This document shows, piece after piece, positions 21,394 through 32,575 of a stretch of 64,000 nucleotides of DNA. Each line of letters opens with the position of its first letter. The stretch's first letter is position 1. Origin of the DNA: Sordaria brevicollis (lineage: Eukaryota > Ascomycota > Sordariomycetes > Sordariales > Sordariaceae); NCBI GenBank assembly GCA_033439795.1, contig JAUTDP010000009.1, positions 3,038,001 through 3,102,000 on the forward strand, written 5' to 3'. The translations under genes and the position numbers were made by a program. The notes beneath the pieces were generated by a model. It had not been told where the DNA came from and did no database searches. It worked only from the letters and a program-made list of their open reading frames with translations.

Positions 21394-24300
21394 ATGACCG
21401 TCCCTATCATGGTCGCTGATGGCGCCGCGCCGCCCGTCAGCCAGCAAGACGTTGCCTCTATCCTCGACACTGTCTTCAACGCAAAGACGTCGCAAGCCTC
21501 CATCGACGCCGCCTACGGTCTCTGCGAAGTCCTCCTCCAGTCTTACGGCTACCGTGGCCTCGAATTCTACGGTGTCCTTGCCGATCTCAAGAAGGCCGCC
21601 GCCGACAAGAAGAGCGGTCTCAAGCGCGAGGGCGCCCAGAACCTCCTCGGTGCCATCTTCGAGCGCTTCCCTCCTCGCCAGCCCGCCAGCGAGACCCTTC
21701 TCACATCTCCCGAAGCCGGCCTTGTCGCTTGCGCTCTCGACGCCCTCTCCGATAAGGGTGCCGTTGTCCGCGAGGCCGCTCAGTACGGTCTCGATGCTCT
21801 CTACAACAACCTGAGCCCCGAGGCTCTCGTCGTTGGTCTTCTTCCGGCCCTCATCGCCTACCTCGAGAAGCCCACCGGCAAGTGGCAGGGAACCATTGGC
21901 GCCTACCAGCTGATCGAAAAGATCTCCATCAAGGCCCAAATCACAATCGGTACCACCAAGGAGGAGGCTGCTGAGCAGGATGTTCTCCGTGAGGCTATGG
22001 GCACAAAGCTCGCCCGCCTTATCCCCATCGTCGAGGGCGGCATGCTCGACATGAAGAACGAGGTCGCCAAGCAGGCTGTCAAGACAATGAACGCTCTTAC
22101 CACCCTTCTCTCCAACGACGACGTCGCTCCTCGCATTCCCCTCCTTATCGAGACCATGCAGCACCCCTCGGCCGCGACTGTCCAGAAGGCTATCCACGCC
22201 CTTTCCATGACCACCTTCGTCGCCATCGTCACTGCGCCCGTCCTCGCCCTCCTCACCCCCTTCTTGGAGCGCTCTCTCAACAACCCCGGTACTCCCCAGG
22301 AAGTTCTTCGCCAGACCGTTGTCATTACCGAGAACTTGACCAAGCTCGTCCACGACCCCATCGAGGCTCGTACCTTCCTTCCCAAGCTCCAGCCCGGTAT
22401 CAAGAGCGTTGTCGACCGCGCCTCTCTTCCCGAGGTCCGTGAGATCGCCACTCGCGCTCTCGCTGTGATGGACAAGGCCATGGGTAGCGACCAGGACAAG
22501 GTCATCGAGCGTACACACGCTGAGGATGTTGGCAAGATCTTGGACGCTCAGATCCAGAAGGTCGGTGGTCTCATTGGCGATCCCGTCGTCTACCAGGCCG
22601 TGCGCAAGTACGTCGGCGAGATGGTTGCCGAGGATGTCAACCACCGCCACTGCAACCGCATTGCCGCCAGGACCACCCCTTACCTCGCCTTCCTCGTCGC
22701 TGACCCCGTCGCTGTCGGTGAGGCTGTCCAGAAACACTACGTTGACGAGGATGCCATCAAGTATGGTGTTCCCGAGAAGGAGGATGATGGCGAGATTGAG
22801 ATTGTCAACGCCGACTTCTCCCTCGCCTACGGTGGTATGCTTTTGCTCCAGCACACCAACCTCCGCCTCCTCAAGGGCCACCGTTACGGCCTCTGCGGTC
22901 GCAACGGTGCCGGCAAGTCTACCCTCATGAAGGCCATTGCTTCCGGCAAGCTCGAGGGCTTCCCTTCCCAGGACGTTCTCCGTACCTGCTATGTCGAGCA
23001 CAACCAGGGTGAGGATGCCGATATCAGCATTCTTGACTTCATGGTTAAGGATCCTACCATTGCCTCTGAGGGTCGCGAGCGCATTTCCGCCGTTCTTGAG
23101 GAGTTCGGTTTCACCTCTGGTCCTGAGGGTCGTCAGTCCCAGAAGGTCGGCTCGCTCTCTGGTGGTTGGAAGATGAAGCTCGCCTTGGCCCGTGCCATGC
23201 TCCAGAAGGCCGACGTCCTGTTGCTGGACGAACCTACTAACCATCTTGATGTTGCCAACATCAAGTGGCTCGAGGAGTACCTCAAGTCGCACACCGACAT
23301 TACCTCGCTGATCGTTTCTCACGACTCTGGTTTCCTCGACAACGTCACCACCGACATTTACCACTATGAGCCCAACAAGAAGCTCGGCCACTACAAGGGC
23401 AACCTCGCTGCTTTCGTCAAGGTCCGCCCCGAGGCCAAGGCCTACTACACCCTCTCTGCTTCCAACGTCCAGTTCAAGTTCCCTCCTCCTGGTATCTTGT
23501 CCGGCGTCAAGTCCCAGACTCGTGCCATCATCCGTATGACGGATGTCTCCTTCACCTACCCCAACGCCCCCAAGCCTTCGCTCAGCGGTGTTACCTGCCA
23601 GCTTTCCCTCTCCTCCCGCGTGGCCATTATCGGCCCCAACGGTGCTGGCAAGTCCACTCTTATCAAGCTGCTTACCGGTGAGGTTATCCCCACCCAGGGC
23701 AAGGTCGAGAAGCACCCCAACCTTCGTATCGGTTACATCAAGCAGCACGCTCTTGAGCACGTTGAGATGCATCTCGAGAAGACCCCCAACCAGTACCTCC
23801 AGTGGCGTTACCAGCACGGTGATGATCGCGAGGTCCACATGAAGCAGACCCGCCAGCTCACGGAGGCCGATAAGGAGCAGATGGACAAGTTCATCGATGT
23901 CGGTGATGGCAAGGGCAAGAGGCAGGTTGAGGCTTTGGTCGGTCGTCAGAAGTACAAGAAGACCTTCCAGTATGAGGTGTAAGTATTCCCGTCTTGCCAT
24001 GTCCAAAAATGACCACAGCTAACAAGCAACAGCAAATGGCGCGGCTTCCTCCCCAAGCACAACACCATGATCTCCCGCGAGACCCTCCTCGAGCTCGGCT
24101 TCCAGAAGCTCATCCAGGAATTCGACGACCACGAGTCCTCCCGCGAGGGTCTCGGTTACCGCGAGCTCCAGCCCGCCGTCATCTCCAAGCACTTTGAGGA
24201 TCTTGGTCTCGACCCCGAGATCGCCAACCACAACGAGATTGGCTCGCTGTCCGGTGGTCAGAAGGTCAAGGTCGTCATCGCCGGCGCCATGTGGAACAAC

Positions 24301-24792
24301 CCCCACATGCTCGTTCTCGACGAGCCTACTAACTTCTTGGACCGTGACTCCCTCGGCGGTCTCGCCGTCGCCATCCGCGACTTCAAGGGCGGCGTCGTCA
24401 TGATTTCCCACAACGAAGAGTTCGTCGGCGCTCTCGCGTCCGAGACATGGAACGTCGTTGACGGCCGCGTCACCCACAAGGGCCAGAACGCTGCCGCCCT
24501 CGATCGCTTCGAGGACTCGAGCAAGCCTGCGTCCGCCATCACCAGCGGTATCAACACCCCTGCTGGTCTATCCGAGCCTAGCACGGCCGTTAACTCTGGT
24601 GCCGAGGATAACGGTACCGGTTTGGGAGTGACTGGCGAGAGCATGCAGTTCAAGGCCAAGAAGAAGAAGAAGATGACCAAGAAGGAGCTCAAGGAGCGTG
24701 AGGCGCGCAGGAGATTGAGGCATATTGAGTGGTTGAATAGCCCCAAGGGAACGCCGCATCCTAAGGATACGGATGATGAGGGTGATGACTAA
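21394..24792 (+). CDS. tef3: Translation elongation factor eEF3
   Basis: 1,114 residues in two exons, 21394-23978 and 24033-24792; the 54-base intron (GTAAGT donor, GCTAAC branch, CAG acceptor) splits a Val codon. eEF3 is the fungal ABC-type ATPase on the ribosome that helps release E-site tRNA during elongation. Order of domains: HEAT-repeat region (about 20-370), helical linker, then ABC1 with Walker A GRNGAGKST at 502-510, LSGGW at 588-592 and LLLDEPTNHLD. ABC2 has Walker A GPNGAGKST at 747-755, a chromodomain-like insertion, LSGGQ at 934-938 and LVLDEPTNFLD. The tail is Lys-rich (KKKKKMTKKELK) and acidic at the end, as in yeast eEF3, where it binds ribosomes. It is some 40-70 residues longer than the yeast protein, mostly N-terminal. 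Strong C-ending codon bias fits very high expression. All catalytic motifs are intact. Confidence 0.97.
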
Positions 24793-26466
24793 GTTTGTGG
24801 TGGTGATTGGGGGGGAAAAAGAGAGAGTTTTGCATATACCCGGTATGGTACCAAAGAAAAGTATCTAGGAATTTGCGTTGACACAGTTGGGATTGGTGGT
24901 AGACTAAAAAGCAGTAGGATTGGTGCGGTGGGCTCTCTCAGTGGGCTGGCTGGCTGGCTTCAGTGGCTTTGTAGGGATTTTATCAGGGGATAGACTGGGT
25001 AGAATAGGCGTTTTTGTTTTTGATTGTTTGAAGGGGGTTTCCTAAAAAGTTTTAGAACTGGCATTTGAGTTTATAGAGTTTGAGATGAATGAAGAAGTTA
25101 GAAGATGCAATTGCTTCCCTTTTATGATACCTGTCCTGAAGTGCCACAATGACGGAGATTGGAAAAGTAATCCGGCCTTGATAATTATGAGTGTAGAAGC
25201 CATCACTAATCATTCAAACTAGGAAAGTTTTGATAGTAACACCAAACGCCATATCGAACCTCGGCTAATGGTTATCCACATTCCACTCATAGTCCGTTGC
25301 CCCGTGCTCTTTCCGTTGTAACATACGTTATAATCTCTACCATAGAATCCCACTCGGCCGTCGCACGGTAAATCAGAGAGGGTGAAGGTACTCTATCCCG
25401 AAAGTATGCACAGGAGGCACCTAACGAAGGTTCTCCTAATCCATGAGTCCCTTAATAGAGTCGTGAATGTCAACTTATCTGTAAACACTAGATCATAGAG
25501 TGGAATGAGTGATGCTCGTGCTCTTGGCGACTGATGTTTTGTTTGTAATCTAGATACTACAAGCGTTGGCTGGATGGGCTTGGTGTAGCCTATGGAAATG
25601 CGGTTGATAAGCGTTTGTTGTGAAACGATGATGGGTAATTCGTGAACATTGCCTTGAACAGCGTGGTGTTTGGCGTCGGTATGCATAATCCATCTATGGC
25701 CGGGCGCCAACAAGAGAGAGCGAAGAGATTTGTGACACTCAATTCTCTGACGTGGTGGCTTTCGATGGGTATCATTGCCCCTGATGATCCCTCTCCTTGG
25801 CTAGGAGGTGGTGTGAACTTCTGTGGCAGGAACTGGTCCTTGACATCCAGCCCATCACAGGATGGAGGACCAATCTACATAGACAATCTCACCCACAAAG
25901 GAGGAGGAGGAAACACCATACAATTAGTAGCATAGCCCCTGATTATCATCCTTCTTGCTAATGTGGTAGCGTGGACTTCCGAGTTCCGACTCAAAAAATC
26001 TGTACCTAACAGCAAGACAGGTTAGACAGCACAGGTTATCGGTTCATTTCACTTTCCAGGTAGCACCGGCGGTCAATCAAGCTGGAAATACCACTCGAAG
26101 AATGAGGGTCCCTGGAATCACTTCCATCTCTGGAATCTAGATACTACAATCCTAAATTAAGTCCAGTTTTCTACCAGATACATACCATGTCTCCCCTATA
26201 CTAACCATTCACATTCACTCGTCCCTCAAACCAAACCCAAATCCCCTTTCAAACCATGTCCTTTAGGTAAATAGGTAGATGACGAACCCTCCACGCCTGT
26301 AAGACTCTGAGCCTGAGGTTTGTAGATCAAGTCACCCTTGGCCTTCCTGTGTTGTGTTGTGGAGTATGAAGGCATAGGAAGCGATTTCAACTTGACGCAG
26401 CTGAAATGGTTATAATACTGGGAGAATGGAAATGCTTGGACTGAAACTACCACTTGCCATTTCAAG
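24793..26466. other. Intergenic
   Basis: 3' region of eEF3 and 1.6 kb without a supportable gene. A 97-codon frame at 25,642-25,935 has no codon bias. Confidence 0.4.
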
Positions 26467-27007
26467 GGGAAGCCTACATACACCCACCCAAAACCTACAT
26501 ACACCCAGTTCTTGGCAAGGGTCCAATAAGCCAGCTGTATGACACTTGATATTGAAAACCCCGTTTTTACCCGCTAAATTTTAGGATTCTAATGCATTGA
26601 AATATTGTACTAACCAACTTGGTCAATTTTCTTTCGAAAATTTCGAAGGTCAAATTTAACACGATGTACCAGGACCCCCCTATACTGCACCTCTCTATAT
26701 TGCACCTCCCTATACTGTACCTCCCTACATTGCATCTCCCTACATTGCACCTCCTTACAAATCCGATTTGCTGCAGTTTGTGCTAAATACTATGAAATTA
26801 TTACGAAATTTAGTTGATAGGGAGGGGAGAGTTAATTAGAATAATATAGTTGGTCAATTTGGTTGACTATAGTTGTAACTATATATAATAGTTAGATTTA
26901 CCGCTAAAATAGTGAAATTTATATAATAGCTGTTACTTTAAAAAAACTGGGTGTGTGTAGGTTTTCTGGGTGTAGGTAGGTTTTGGGTGGGTGTATGTAG
27001 GTTTCCT
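26467..27007. mobile_element. Mutator-like miniature inverted-repeat element
   Basis: Flanked by an exact 10-bp direct repeat CCATTTCAAG (26457-26466 and 27008-27017). The ends are inverted: left GGGAAGCCTACATACACCC, right (reverse complement) AGGAAACCTACATACACCC. Repeated units of the type CCTACATACACCCA give subterminal arrays: two copies at the left (to 26510), three at the right (from 26945). A 9-11 bp target duplication with long, repetitive terminal inverted repeats is typical of Mutator-like elements. The 541-bp body is AT-rich with no open frame, so it is non-autonomous. RIP may account for the A/T bias of the middle. The family assignment rests on the duplication length and end structure only. 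Confidence 0.75.
26681..26755. repeat. Five tandem 15-bp units inside the miniature element
   Basis: Exactly spaced units of the form TATACTGCACCTCCC with a few transitions, at 26681, 26696, 26711, 26726 and 26741. The differences are mostly C/T and G/A changes. Confidence 0.85.
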
Positions 27008-27255
27008 CCATTTCAAGTTTTGCAATGATTTTGGGAATCTTGACAGCATCCGTCTAGTTTTTCACTTCCTCAACTTCTTATACATTGTCGTAGTATCGTA
27101 TAATTCGGATCCTACTTTTATTCCTCACCATGATTTTATAACGAATATTGAAGTTGTGGTCGTTGATACCTACCGAAGGACGTTTCGATGTTGCAAACCG
27201 TATGTATACTTGTTGAAGGATTCATCTAGAACGATGTGTAATCTCAGAATATGTA

Positions 27256-27665
27256 AGACCGTGTTTGTTCTCAAAACGTGGCAGTATAGAAGCTTCCATA
27301 CTACGCAATCTATACTATTATAGTATAGAAAAGGCCGTATTTATTTCCAAAGTAGTATGGTCTTTAAATCCGAACCCCCCCAAATAGCTTCGCCCCGGGT
27401 TAGGGTTATAGGTGGCAATTTTCTTCCCCAACGCAATATAATATATACATACCCTTGAGCATATATATCCGCAGTACAGCCACCACGACGTACTTCTTCA
27501 GCGCATCAACGCCCTGAAAATTAGCGCTATTCGCTAACAATAAAAAAAGTTGAAAGGGGGTGCAAAAGGCCGTACTATACATAAGGATGAATCTAGGCTA
27601 GCCTTGTATAAGGATTTATACTACGGCATTCCCATACTGTCACGTTTTGAGAACAAACACGGTCT
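27256..27665. mobile_element. Short inverted-repeat element (MITE-like)
   Basis: A 32-bp inverted repeat with one mismatch bounds 410 bp: left arm 27256-27287 begins AGACCGTGTTTGTTCTC, right arm 27634-27665 is its reverse complement. The interior has no coding frame and includes a TTAGGGTTA stretch at about 27,400. I see no clean target duplication, so it may be an old insertion or a palindromic relic. Confidence 0.55.
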
Positions 27666-29329
27666 AAGTTGCGAACTTCTAATCTCTGAACTTCGCGGTT
27701 GCTCTTCTACTAACACATCGGCGATGGATGTTCTTTTGCTGAAGTCCTAGACACTCACCTACTTGCCTGAGCGTTCAGCTTCAACCATCGACTATGATAG
27801 CTGCTTAGCTTGAAATTGACCTACCACGTCCTCCTGCCTTGGCGTCTCCTCTGACTATCATGATGCAAAGGTTGAGGCTTCTAGACCAGTCCTCTTTGCG
27901 ACCCAGGTAAATCTCATCTAAAACCAACCTAAAATCATCAACACCATACCTACCTAGTCCAGCGCCACTACCCATCTCATCCCAGCCACCGCCCATTGGT
28001 CTATACCCGAGCCTCACGTCGCATCATAGATCCAGTACCAGCACTGTATCGCTGCGTGCAAAATCCCAAGGAGCCGGAAGCCTTAATGTAAGCAAAGCTT
28101 AGCCGGAGTAGACTATTACCTTTCTGCCTTTCAGCAGCAGCAAGACCGTTTGCATCTAGACTCTAGAATCTGGACTAGACTGCGGAAGACCTGCCTACCT
28201 GCTTTAGAGTTTAGGGACACCCACGTGCATTCTAGCGGCATGGCTTTCGGACTTCGGTCCCTTGACATTCAGCAATCGGTATTAGGACACTGGTCGTGAA
28301 GCGCAAGGCCTTATCACTGATAAGAACCACACCTGAACTGACATTCCACCTTGCCTTTCCACCTTGCCCTTTCCACCTTGCCTTTCGCACTTGCCTCTAC
28401 ACGTATCCTTCGAGTGGAAGTGGTGACGGGATACCAAAGTGACAGTCCCGGCCGGTCAACATCCGGTGTCGATTGACGTGGCCGGTATTGGCACACCGCA
28501 TCTCCCCATACCAGACGTCGAGAGCTTCACCGGTCACTGAACTTGCCACAGGCCGCAAGACGGGATAGGCGGTTGGGCGGATCAGAAGCGGGTGGTTAAG
28601 GGATTGTGGCTTGTGTTGGGTTGCCATCAGTGTGTGTGTTGTTAGTCCTGATGGTGCGGCGGGGTGTTGATCTCTATGGTATCCCTTGGGTGATGTTGGG
28701 ACGGAAACAGCGCCGATGACAGCAGTGGTTGTGATTGTGGCTTGCAAAAGTGTTGGGAGTTTGTTGTCACTTACACGCGGCAGACTTCAAGGAGGTATGT
28801 ACTGATGCGATTGGGCGATATGGCCAAAGCGTGGGGGGTTCAGTATCTCGAGACTCCGTCTGTTCTCGGTCAGTACCGAAGATTATGGTTCTAGACCTTC
28901 ACCTTCTTTCCACGTCCTGTAAAGTTGTCGAAAGAAGCTTTTCAGCGTCATGCTAGAAGCTCGCCATACCTATTTGCCACTACCATATCCTGCTGGTGTG
29001 TGAGCAAGCCTATGCCCTTTGGTTAAGCAAACTGTCTCAGCTGGAGATAGCACAACCAAGATTCACATGTCTCGGTGGTTAACCCCGAGAAGATGGAGGG
29101 TGACATTGTATCCCATTCAGCGCCAAGAATCGGATCATCCAAGCGGATGAGGCGTTCCCGCGGATCTTGGTTATTGGCTCGTCTCCGAATCTTTATGGAG
29201 CCTAGTGATGCAAATTATACAGAGCGCCGCTCACATTGGAGGGAAGATGCGAAGTTAGAAGCGAATGAAAGAGATGTCAGTGCATAAACTTGCATTGATA
29301 TTATGCAAACACCGAAACCATTGGTAGAA
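27666..29329. other. Intergenic with a small tandem repeat
   Basis: No supportable gene. About four imperfect 12-14 bp units of TTCCACCTTGCC lie at 28,344-28,394. Confidence 0.4.
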
Positions 29330-29508
29330 AGGAAGCTGAACCGATCAGACTGGTTAGGACCGAGGCAAGGTGAAAGCAATGAAACGCTATCCCACGTGTT
29401 TTTCAACTGCAGATTCGAGCGGCGAAACTAACTGTCCGTTCTGACAGAATCATATCTTGATATGCGAGCCAGTGCCATGGTAAGAACTGTATCTGGTGGG
29501 TGAATGTG
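29330..29508 (+). pseudogene. Possible C-terminal relic of a LINE-type ORF2
   Basis: One frame reads GESNETLSHVFFNCRFERR, then a stop, then LSVLTE. The ETLSHVFFNC pattern resembles the Cys/His tail of non-LTR retrotransposon ORF2 proteins (ETxxHVLLxC). The key upstream Cys pair is missing and no RT or RNase H is visible nearby. RIP is not obvious here. Treat as a weak hint. Confidence 0.3.
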
Positions 29509-29578
29509 AGAAAATCGTGGCTGGGAGAATAGAGATCAAGTAAATTTGCCATGAAAAACAACGAAGCAGTTGTGAAAC

Positions 29579-30245
29579 ATGGAACTTCGTATCGGAGATC
29601 AAGGCGTTTTTGGCGTCCACGGCTGGCGATACCAGCGGGAGCTCCCTCCGCTTGTGGGAGTGTACACAACAGCTGTTGGACAACACCAAAAGTGTGGAGG
29701 GGAGCACAAGGAACCCCACCGACTAATCATCTTCAAGAGCAGGTCAGCAAAAAGTATCCACGGGACACTCGTCGCCTGGTAGGGTGCAGTTGTTCGGTAA
29801 CACGGCCGACCAAAGCATGGAAATAGAAATCCTGACCACCAACAACTGGCTGTTGAAGATGATGATCCAGGGATGAGACGTCTGTACCAACCCAACACGC
29901 CCCTGAACCATCAACCCGGGTCAAGTTGGACAGCCTTGCCGTGGTTTGTAGCATAAGGGAGCTGGTGATCGTTATCAAGCTTCCATGGCACGAGAGCCCT
30001 AACTGGTTCCACGTGTGTGGAAATGCTGGGATGTCGGCAGTGTGCCGTCTACAGTCGAGGTGCCGAAAAGCAAGTCTCACTGCTTAATCACTGCATTGAC
30101 CCTGGAGATGTTGAATGGCGGTCGGCGAAAGCAAAGCATGGTTGAGGCGAATATTGACTTGAGCCGTGGGCGTCTAGTCAACTCAATGCGGTCGGGAATG
30201 GCCAGGCTGACTGGCTGTCCTCCCGGCCATGATTCTGAAGCCTAA
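29579..30245 (+). pseudogene. Decayed coding region, unknown
   Basis: Successive stretches look coding but sit in different frames: MELRIGDQGVFGVHGWRYQR from 29579; MEIEILTTNNWLLKMMIQG from about 29,818; then VKLDSLAVVCSIRELVIVIK; then EKQVSLLNHCIDPGDVEW. Stops separate them and no splice sites join them. No family recognised. Confidence 0.3.
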
Positions 30246-30642
30246 GGGGGGTTGAACTTGAGAGCCCATCGCGAGGCGAGTTCTCGTGGTGGAAATGAAG
30301 TGGTCCGCGGACCGCCCGACCTGAACCGTTGGCCACACTGTCATGATCGTCAACATCAAAAGATGCTTGGTGTTGAAATCGCAGGACGTCGGAACAACCT
30401 CCATCAGCCGCAAGATCGTGGCCTCATCAAAGCGCCAAACCGACAAGGCATTGTCGTGGCCGAGTGCCTCACCATAGATGGCGCTCATTCACATGTGGTG
30501 GCGGCCGCGGTGAAGTCGCAATCTTTGCTTTTGCGCGCGGCTCTGGTAGAGATAAGGTATTTGCGTGGGTAGGAGATTCCAGGTTCCATCGGACCCTTGT
30601 ACTATCTTTGTCGGATGTTACAATCTCGGTGTCGGTCTGAGC

Positions 30643-30650
30643 TATAAAAA
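30643..30650 (+). promoter_or_regulatory. TATA-like box
   Basis: TATAAAAA about 100 bases before the ATG at 30747. Confidence 0.4.
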
Positions 30651-30746
30651 TGGAATCTTTGCAGCTGTGGTGGTGTGGTAAGGTAGCGATATCGAAACGC
30701 GTGGATCGAGTGTGGAAATTGAGTTCGGAACTGTAAACTACTCCAA

Positions 30747-30968
30747 ATGGTTAGCGAGGACCTGACAATGCTAACCCAATGGGGTTGTGTGGTTCTCGTC
30801 TCTCGACACCCTCCTCCAGGGAACACCATTACGGTCCAACCCGTGCCTCCTTCGGGATACCAGGCACAATGGAAGATTGCCCTGAGCCACAGCAGCCACG
30901 GCGTCACCAAAACGGAGGAGGTGGTGGTGATCGTCGTCAGCAACACGGGATGTGTAATCAAGATGTAG
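30747..30968 (+). CDS. Short hypothetical protein
   Basis: 73 residues. A TATA box lies about 100 bases upstream, the ATG context is CTCCAAATGG, and the second half has good codon bias (QPVPPSGYQAQWKIALSHSS). There is no recognised domain. It might be the first exon of a longer gene, as another coding-like stretch begins near 31,149 (MVVSLEGLPVSETIST), but no convincing splice sites connect them. Confidence 0.35.
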   Translation: MVSEDLTMLTQWGCVVLVSRHPPPGNTITVQPVPPSGYQAQWKIALSHSSHGVTKTEEVVVIVVSNTGCVIKM

Positions 30969-32575
30969 CTAGCCATCACCAACACCCAGAATTCTGCTCT
31001 CTTGAACTGGCAATGTTGGTGTCGATGTTGACCTGTTATCCCGATTGTTTGCTTGTCTCGCTTCCTGTGCCTGTATATCCCTTGGAGTGTTTGCAGAAAG
31101 CTTGGGGAGGATTGGCGGTCTCTCGTATAGTATTGGACCCTTGCCCTCGTGTCTGCAAAGAATACCTTACTGCAGAGAATGGTTGTATCGCTGGAGGGGT
31201 TGCCTGTTAGCGAGACAATCAGCACAACACAGGACACACAAGGGAAGTTTTTGGTGGAGGGCAAGACGGTGGTAAGGTACCACGACGGCGGGCAGTTTTC
31301 GAGACGGTTTCACCTAGTACACTACGTATTGTACCACTGGCGGAGGAGAGTGCGTGTGTTGGCACCTGGAGGGGGCAGTTGCCTCAGCTCGTGTTGCCAT
31401 CCGTTTCTGGACCTTGGTACTGGGCATGATCTGAGAAATGGGCATATTTTCGGCTTCCGAGTGCTTGTCGCAGGCTTGTCGCAGGCGGCTGAAGCTGGGC
31501 TTTTACTTGGTGCCTGTGGTGATTCGTGTCCAAGATGTCCAAGAAGGGGCCAAGATCAACGCTGATCATGCTCTTTTTCGACGGACGAGATGAGTGGCGG
31601 CTGCCTCTCTGCCTTTAAGGACATTTCGTGTGTCTAAGAAGAAGCAAAAGCATAGGTGATGTGCTAATGATTCGGGTGTGGAAGAACCCGAGGTTGGCGT
31701 TGGGCGTCGTGTCGGCGGTTGCTGCAGATGAGGTGGTTTTCGCCAAAAAAGTTTGCAATGTTCTCTTGGAGATGCTTGGAGGTTGGAGTCGTTGTCTTGG
31801 AGAGCAAACACCATGTCCGAAATTAGCACACCCCCCCTCCAAGCGGGGCACATTCTTTCCGTCTTACTCCACCTCGCTCATCAACCCCACTAACGGGCGC
31901 TAAACTGGTCCCCTAGACCCTGTAATGACGGTGTGTCGTCCAGGTACTTTTTCTCCAAGTACCACTTCCTTCGCTCGTCTACCCCCTCTGTCCGTTTCGA
32001 CAGGAAACTTTCAAGTGGCTCTTACTATTCTTACAACTCCAAACGGACTCCTTCCCTTCGACATCCCATGCCCATGAAGAACCTCGACGACCACCGAGTC
32101 TTTCCGCCCACGCCCATAGCACTTCCCAAATCTGTCCCACCTTTCCCAGCATCCAGAAGGAACTGTTCACAGCTGAACGGGTCGCGATCTCCCAATATGG
32201 ACCACCAATGGACAACCTTGGGGTCTGGGCCTCTTCTCCCGACCTGTTCTTGCTTCTTTCTGACATTGCGGTTGCCACGCTCCAGAGTCCATCGGATCAG
32301 CCTTATCAGAGCCATTGATAGGGTTGGATAGCAAGTGGGAGAGAGCAGAGAAAGTGCAGTTCAGTTGTTCAGACTTCTTTTTACAATATCTGCCTTGTCT
32401 CTCTATCTCCCGTCATTCCCAACTTGAAACCCGAACGACATAGACTGTCTATCTACTGTCATCATCTCTTCTTGGACTTTGTTATTGCTGCTGTTCTTTC
32501 TTGGTTATAGACGCCGGTGACAGTTATACACTATAGACCACAGACAGACCTCGGCATCACATACTACCGACCACC
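30969..32575. other. Intergenic and GH16 gene upstream region
   Basis: Contains the coding-like stretch at about 31,149-31,280 noted above and other short frames on both strands that I cannot resolve into a gene. The last 300 bases are the promoter and leader of the GH16 gene. Confidence 0.4.

Noticed and set aside
21331..24006. 891-codon open frame antisense to eEF3
   Set aside because: It is Leu/Gly/Val-rich shadow of a gene with strong C-ending codons; eEF3 motifs are intact on the plus strand.
26681..26755. Regular array considered as CRISPR-like
   Set aside because: Units are contiguous 15-mers with no spacers, in a eukaryotic genome.
27396..27411. TTAGGGTTA telomere-like motif (another at about 51,723)
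   Set aside because: A single unit each time, not an array, so no telomere or interstitial telomere tract is indicated.
30602..31264. 220-codon minus-strand open frame
   Set aside because: No third-position bias and no domain; the opposite strand looks slightly more coding.
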